Shown here: in pieces, positions 4,910 through 8,395 of the stretch
Layout of the letters: every line of letters starts with the position of its first letter
Numbering within the stretch: position 1 is the stretch's first letter
NCBI GenBank assembly: GCA_002327405.1
Contig: DCVO01000109.1
Coordinates: 1 to 8,395 of the forward strand
Reading direction: 5' to 3'
From: Thiobacillus sp. UBA2186
GTDB taxonomy: Bacteria > Pseudomonadota > Gammaproteobacteria > Burkholderiales > Thiobacillaceae
Length of the DNA: 8,395 nucleotides
Program-made: the position numbers and the translations under genes
Notes under the pieces: model-generated
What the model was told of the DNA's origin: nothing
Seen by the model: the letters and a program-made list of their open reading frames with translations, nothing else
Databases searched by the model: none

Positions 4910-4916
4910 TCTTGCC

Positions 4917-6932
4917 ATGGCCACACTGATCTTCTACGAGAAACCCGGCTGCGGAAACAATACGCGCCAGAAACTGCTGCTCAAGAACGCCGGGCATCAG
5001 GTCATCGCGCGCGATCTGCTCGCCGAACCGTGGACGGCCGAACGTCTGCGCGAGTTCTTCGGCGAGCTGCCGGTGGCGGACTGGTTCAACCGTGCCGCGC
5101 CGCAGGTGAAGTCCGGCGAGATCGATCCGGCCTGCGTCGAGGCCGAGGATGCGCTTGGCATGATGCTGGCCAATCCGCTCCTGATCCGGCGGCCGCTGAT
5201 CGAAACCGGGCAATGGAAACTGGCCGGCTTCGATGCCGAACAGATCAAGGCGCGTCTTGGCCTGGCCGGCAACCAGGACGAGCCGCGCAGCCTGGAAGCC
5301 TGTCCGCGCGCGCATGGCGAAACGCCCTGCCCATCTCCACAACCCGGCGGGCATGACCGCGAACGCGCAAGGATTGCTTTCGATTACCACGAGCGCACCA
5401 AGCACCGCCCCGAGCGTTACGCCGCAGGTCCGGAAACCCTGGACTGGACCTGCCAGCCCGAGCCCTTCCGTTCCTTCCAGGGCAGCGCTCATATCCGGCT
5501 GCCGCTGTGCGCGGGGCGGATCAGCCACATCGATGCCATACAAGACACATCCGGATTTTCATTGGATTCGGTTGGCGCACTGCTGGAACTTTCGCTGGGC
5601 CTTTCCGCATGGAAGGAATACGGCCCGGACCGCTGGGCGCTGCGCTGCAATCCGTCGAGCGGCAACCTGCACCCGACCGAGGCCTATGTGATCGCGCACG
5701 GCGTGCATGGGCTGGATGACGGTCTCTACCATTACGCCAGCCGCAGGCACGAGCTGGAACAGCGCTGCCGCGCCCACGCAGCAAGCCCGTCCGGCCTGTG
5801 GATCGGCCTCTCCTCCATCCACTGGCGCGAGGCCTGGAAATACGGCGAGCGCGCCTTCCGCTATTGCCAACTCGATGTCGGCCACGCCCTGGCCGCGCTG
5901 CGCTATGCCGCCGGCCTGCTGGGCTGGGAACTGCGCTTGCTCGATGCCGACAGCAGACGCCTGGCGGAATTGCTGGGCACCGCCCGCGACCAGGACTACC
6001 CCGATGCCGAGCGCGAGGAGCCCGATCTGCTGGTGCAGGTGATCCGCCGGGAAATGCTTGCCGGGCCGCCGGCGTGGAACGCGGCACAAACCAGCTGGAG
6101 CGGGCAGGCCAATATCCTGGACCCGCATCCCATGTACCACTGGCCGATCATCGACGAAGTCGCCAGCGCCACCGAAAAGAACCGTGCCGAGGCCGCCGCG
6201 CCGGTGCGCGAATATCCGCTTGGCAGCACAGCCGCCTCCCTGCCTGCGCCGGAGATCATCATGGGCCGCAGGAGCGCGCAGCGCTTCGACCCGCAATTCA
6301 GCATGCCGGCAGCGGACTTCCATCGCCTCGCCGAAAGACTGCTGCCGCGCGCGCAGGCGCCGTGGGACATCTGGGACTTTGCCCCCGCCATCCACCCGGT
6401 GTTTTTCGTGCACCGCGTGCAAGGCCTGGACCCCGGCTTGTACATCCTGGTGCGCAATGCCGGGGCGGGCTCGAAACTGTACGCGGAACTGAGCGACGAA
6501 TTCGCATGGGCGCGCGTGGAAGGCTGCCCGGAGCACCTGCCGCTGTTCCGCCTGCAGGCCGGACGCTGGCACAAGGTCGCACGTGCCGTGAGCTGCGCGC
6601 AGTCGATTGCCGCGGACGGCTGCTTCTCGCTGGGCATGCTGGCCGAATTCGAGGTCAACGTGGAAAAGGACGCTTGGCGCTATCGCCAGCTGCATTGGGA
6701 AGCGGGCCTCGTCGGCCACGTGCTGTATCTGGAAGCGGAAAACCTGGGCCTGCGCGGTACCGGCATCGGCTGTTTTCTGGACGATGCCTTCCACGAGCTG
6801 CTGGGCCTGCGCAGCAGAAGCTTCCAGTCGCTTTATCACTTCACGGTCGGACGCGCGCTTGTGGATACGCGCATCACCACCCTGCCGCCCTACCCGGATC
6901 GCATTGCAGAGGAAAAGGAGAGCACGCAATGA
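4917..6932 (+). CDS. Fusion: nitrogenase-associated ArsC-like domain plus two nitroreductase (SagB-like) halves
   Basis: A 671-residue protein. Residues 1 to about 125 match the nitrogenase-associated ArsC/Spx-like family (NifO type): MATLIFYEKPGC with C12, then LANPLLIRRPLIE and a SLEACPRAHGETPCP tail that normally ends the stand-alone protein. About 150-430 is a SagB/ThcOx-type FMN-dependent nitroreductase domain, with RCNPSSGNLHPTEAY at 243-257 as a likely flavin-binding motif and RYCQLDVGHALAALRYAAGLLG after it. About 445-660 is a second, diverged copy: IMGRRSAQRF (from 447), YRQLHWEAGLVGHVLYLEAENLG (from 589) and GIGCFLDDAFHELLGL (C619). SagB-type enzymes oxidise azolines in peptide natural products, but no precursor peptide or cyclodehydratase is seen here, so a flavin redox role linked to nitrogenase is likelier. 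ATG 4917 fits the family start but has no Shine-Dalgarno. The next gene overlaps by 4 nt. Domain calls are firm; the reaction is unknown. Confidence 0.88.
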   Translation: MATLIFYEKPGCGNNTRQKLLLKNAGHQVIARDLLAEPWTAERLREFFGELPVADWFNRAAPQVKSGEIDPACVEAEDALGMMLANPLLIRRPLIETGQWKLAGFDAEQIKARLGLAGNQDEPRSLEACPRAHGETPCPSPQPGGHDRERARIAFDYHERTKHRPERYAAGPETLDWTCQPEPFRSFQGSAHIRLPLCAGRISHIDAIQDTSGFSLDSVGALLELSLGLSAWKEYGPDRWALRCNPSSGNLHPTEAYVIAHGVHGLDDGLYHYASRRHELEQRCRAHAASPSGLWIGLSSIHWREAWKYGERAFRYCQLDVGHALAALRYAAGLLGWELRLLDADSRRLAELLGTARDQDYPDAEREEPDLLVQVIRREMLAGPPAWNAAQTSWSGQANILDPHPMYHWPIIDEVASATEKNRAEAAAPVREYPLGSTAASLPAPEIIMGRRSAQRFDPQFSMPAADFHRLAERLLPRAQAPWDIWDFAPAIHPVFFVHRVQGLDPGLYILVRNAGAGSKLYAELSDEFAWARVEGCPEHLPLFRLQAGRWHKVARAVSCAQSIAADGCFSLGMLAEFEVNVEKDAWRYRQLHWEAGLVGHVLYLEAENLGLRGTGIGCFLDDAFHELLGLRSRSFQSLYHFTVGRALVDTRITTLPPYPDRIAEEKESTQ

Positions 6933-7717
6933 GCAAACACAGAACATTCGAGCGCATCGGCGCCGCCACCGCCGCCCGGCTGCTCGCCCGCGACAACCTG
7001 CTGGTACTGGACTCGCGCGACCAGGCCAGTTTCGACCTGGCGCACATTCCCGGCGCGCACCGTTTGTCCGGCGAAAACCTGGACTTTACGCTCATCAAGA
7101 CCCCCAAAACCTCGCCGGTGCTGCTGGTCTGCCATCACGGCAACGCCAGCCGGATCTACGCCCAGACCTTCGCCGACTTCGGATTCAATGAAGTCTATAG
7201 CCTGGACGGAGGCTTCGCCGCTTGGCAGCGTGTGCAGAAGAAAACCGCGTCGCCAGTCATCAGCCCGCAATTGTCGGCCTGGCTGCTGGCGCACGGTTAC
7301 CCGACGGATGACCTCGACGCCGTGCTGGACAACGGCATCACCCCGCTGATGCGCGCAAGCAAACTGGGTGAAACCGGCGCGGTATTCGAACTGCTGCAGG
7401 CCGGCGCCGAACTTGAAGCCACCAATATCGACGGCAACAACGCCCTGTGGATGGCCTGCGTGGGCGAAAGCATGGCCACCATGGACTTGCTCATCCGCGC
7501 GGGCGTCGACATCAACCACCAGAACGACAACGGCGCCACCTGCCTGATGTACGCTGCCTCAACCGGCAAGCATGCCGTCGTGCAAAAGTTGCTGGCATCG
7601 GGGGCCGATGCGCATCGGAAGACTCTGGACGACTTCAGCGCCCTGGACATGGCCGCCAGCATCGAATGCCTGAACCTGCTGCGCCGGGTTGAAAAGGGGT
7701 TACAGGAGACGGCCTGA
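6929..7717 (+). CDS. Rhodanese domain fused to ankyrin repeats
   Basis: A 262-residue protein. Residues 1-103 form a rhodanese domain of the single-domain GlpE type: LLVLDSRD (24-31), HIPGAH (39-44), the active-site loop CHHGNAS with C68, and LDGGFAAW (92-99). C68 would carry a persulfide. After a linker, residues of about 130-255 contain three ankyrin repeats and a partial fourth (NGITPLMRASKLGE..., DGNNALWMACVGES..., NGATCLMYAASTGK..., then DDFSALDMAA), a protein-binding scaffold. The ATG overlaps the stop of the ArsC-nitroreductase gene (ATGA) and has a strong Shine-Dalgarno (GGAAAAGGAG ending at 6921), so the two are translationally coupled and probably act together. A cytoplasmic sulfur-transfer adaptor for nitrogenase Fe-S assembly is one possibility; no partner is visible. 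A longer in-frame reading upstream of 6929 is only the shadow of the preceding gene. Confidence 0.9.
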   Translation: MSKHRTFERIGAATAARLLARDNLLVLDSRDQASFDLAHIPGAHRLSGENLDFTLIKTPKTSPVLLVCHHGNASRIYAQTFADFGFNEVYSLDGGFAAWQRVQKKTASPVISPQLSAWLLAHGYPTDDLDAVLDNGITPLMRASKLGETGAVFELLQAGAELEATNIDGNNALWMACVGESMATMDLLIRAGVDINHQNDNGATCLMYAASTGKHAVVQKLLASGADAHRKTLDDFSALDMAASIECLNLLRRVEKGLQETA

Positions 7718-8021
7718 ACTGCCGGCAAAACCACCCACCGCAGCGCAAGCAGTTCGTAATTCAACCGGCTTCGCCAAAACTGCTCGGCAAGGATTTGCCC
7801 GGGATTGCGGTACCGGCAGATCGTTCCTTCCCTCGCCTTGGAATGACCTGCCTCGCCGGCGGTAAAAAAGACCGGAAATCGGCAACGATTTGACTGCGCC
7901 CGAAGGCGGCTTGATTGTTGCCGGAGCAGGGGTTTTGGCTTTCCGGATTCGCCAATCGCTGGTTTCGAGCCCCAAATTCTCCTAAGCTTCAAGGAGCTTC
8001 TCTTTCGAGGAGACGCCGTCC
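7718..8021. other. 304-bp intergenic gap
   Basis: No coding sequence is supported here. I see one inverted repeat (listed separately) and no clear terminator T-run, sigma-54 promoter or NifA site. The operon ending at 7717 and the PEBP gene at 8022 are probably separate transcripts. Confidence 0.6.
7880..7923. repeat. Inverted repeat CGGCAAC/GTTGCCG with inner GC hairpin
   Basis: Seven-bp arms at 7880-7886 and 7917-7923 enclose a 30-nt region with its own GCGCCCGAAGGCGGC hairpin. A G-run and TTTT follow at about 7929-7936. It may be a weak terminator for the upstream operon. Confidence 0.4.
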
Positions 8022-8395
8022 GTGAAAAGATTGCCGGCGCGCCTGTTGTGCTGTGCGCTTGGCGGGACGGTACATGCGGAGGACGCCGGGATGCAGATCA
8101 ATTCGAATGCCTTCAGCCACAATGGCGCCATTCCTTCTGCTTACACCTGTGAAGGCCGGGACGCTTCGCCGCCCTTGTCCTGGTCGGGCATACCCGCCGG
8201 CACCAAGAGTCTGGTACTGATCGTGGACGACCCGGATGCGCCCGATCCCGCAGCGCCGCGCATGACCTGGGTTCACTGGGTGCTCTACAACCTGCCGCCT
8301 GCGACCCAGGGCATGGACGAGGGGACGCGCAATCTGCCGGCCGGCACGCTGGAAGGAATAAACGACTGGAAGCGCACCGGCTACGGCGGCCCCTG
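8022..8395 (+). CDS. YbhB/YbcL family (PEBP / Raf-kinase-inhibitor-like) protein, 5' part
   Basis: The first 124 residues are visible and the gene runs off the right edge. The family marks are clear: IPSAYTCEG-D-SPPLSW (37-54), VDDPDAPDP (68-76), TWVHWVLYNLPP (82-93), and NDWKRTGYGGP (114-124), the phosphate/ligand-pocket region. GTG 8022 is chosen because a Shine-Dalgarno (CGAGGAGA, 8006-8013) lies 8 nt upstream. The start gives a short basic, hydrophobic N-terminus (MKRLPARLLCCALGGTVHA) that looks like a secretion signal cut before EDAG. An internal ATG (codon 24) would give a cytoplasmic form. Bacterial members bind small ligands and mostly have no known role. It has no obvious link to nitrogen fixation and probably marks the end of the nif-related block. 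Confidence 0.9.
   Translation, partial: MKRLPARLLCCALGGTVHAEDAGMQINSNAFSHNGAIPSAYTCEGRDASPPLSWSGIPAGTKSLVLIVDDPDAPDPAAPRMTWVHWVLYNLPPATQGMDEGTRNLPAGTLEGINDWKRTGYGGP

Noticed and set aside
4917..6932. A RiPP azole biosynthesis cluster, suggested by the SagB-like domains
   Set aside because: No precursor peptide, YcaO cyclodehydratase or exporter is seen, and the context is nitrogenase control.
5559..6947. Minus-strand open frame of 462 codons opposite the fusion gene
   Set aside because: It is a GC-rich shadow frame with no recognisable domain, and the plus strand carries clear ArsC-like and nitroreductase motifs.
7785..7800. Sigma-54-like sequence CGGCAAGGATTTGCCC upstream of the PEBP gene
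   Set aside because: The GG to GC spacing is 9 rather than 10 nt, the sequence is mostly a small GGCAA/TTGCC dyad, and no NifA site is nearby.

Overview
The window reads as part of a nitrogen-fixation (nif) region from a GC-rich proteobacterium. NifH, DraT and DraG are all clearly recognisable. The style of the intergenic repeats and the proteins suggests a betaproteobacterial diazotroph (Rhodocyclales/Nitrosomonadales-like), but that placement is an inference made without any database search.

Layout. The minus-strand 5' part of nifH (1-452) has a textbook upstream region: a perfect-consensus sigma-54 -24/-12 element, a near-consensus IHF-like site, and two perfect TGT-N10-ACA NifA sites 30 bp apart. 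Beyond it lies about 800 bp without a credible gene (about 745-1525), packed with hairpins and inverted repeats. A 160-bp MITE-like element (1532-1695) follows, ending exactly in the stop codon of a minus-strand Rrf2-family regulator (1693-2148). Between this regulator and the plus-strand genes is a second control region. It holds two divergent sigma-54-type promoters around one shared pair of NifA sites 29 bp apart.

The plus-strand block runs: a degenerate CheY-like receiver protein (2409-2831), draT (3004-3822), draG (3961-4890), a fusion of a nitrogenase-associated ArsC-like domain with two nitroreductase/SagB-like halves (4917-6932), and a rhodanese-ankyrin protein (6929-7717) whose start overlaps the previous stop. 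Repeat elements occupy all three gaps between the first four genes. After about 300 bp without a gene, the 5' part of a YbhB/YbcL (PEBP) family protein begins (8022-8395) and runs off the window.

How the genes work together. NifH carries the arginine that DraT ADP-ribosylates and DraG restores, so the target and both switch enzymes are present. The promoters predict that nifH, the Rrf2 regulator and the draT-draG block are all induced by NifA with RpoN. The receiver-like protein, the ArsC-nitroreductase fusion and the rhodanese-ankyrin protein would then be co-expressed nitrogenase accessory proteins of unknown role. The Rrf2 protein keeps three Cys and one His in an IscR-like spacing, so it may report Fe-S or redox status.
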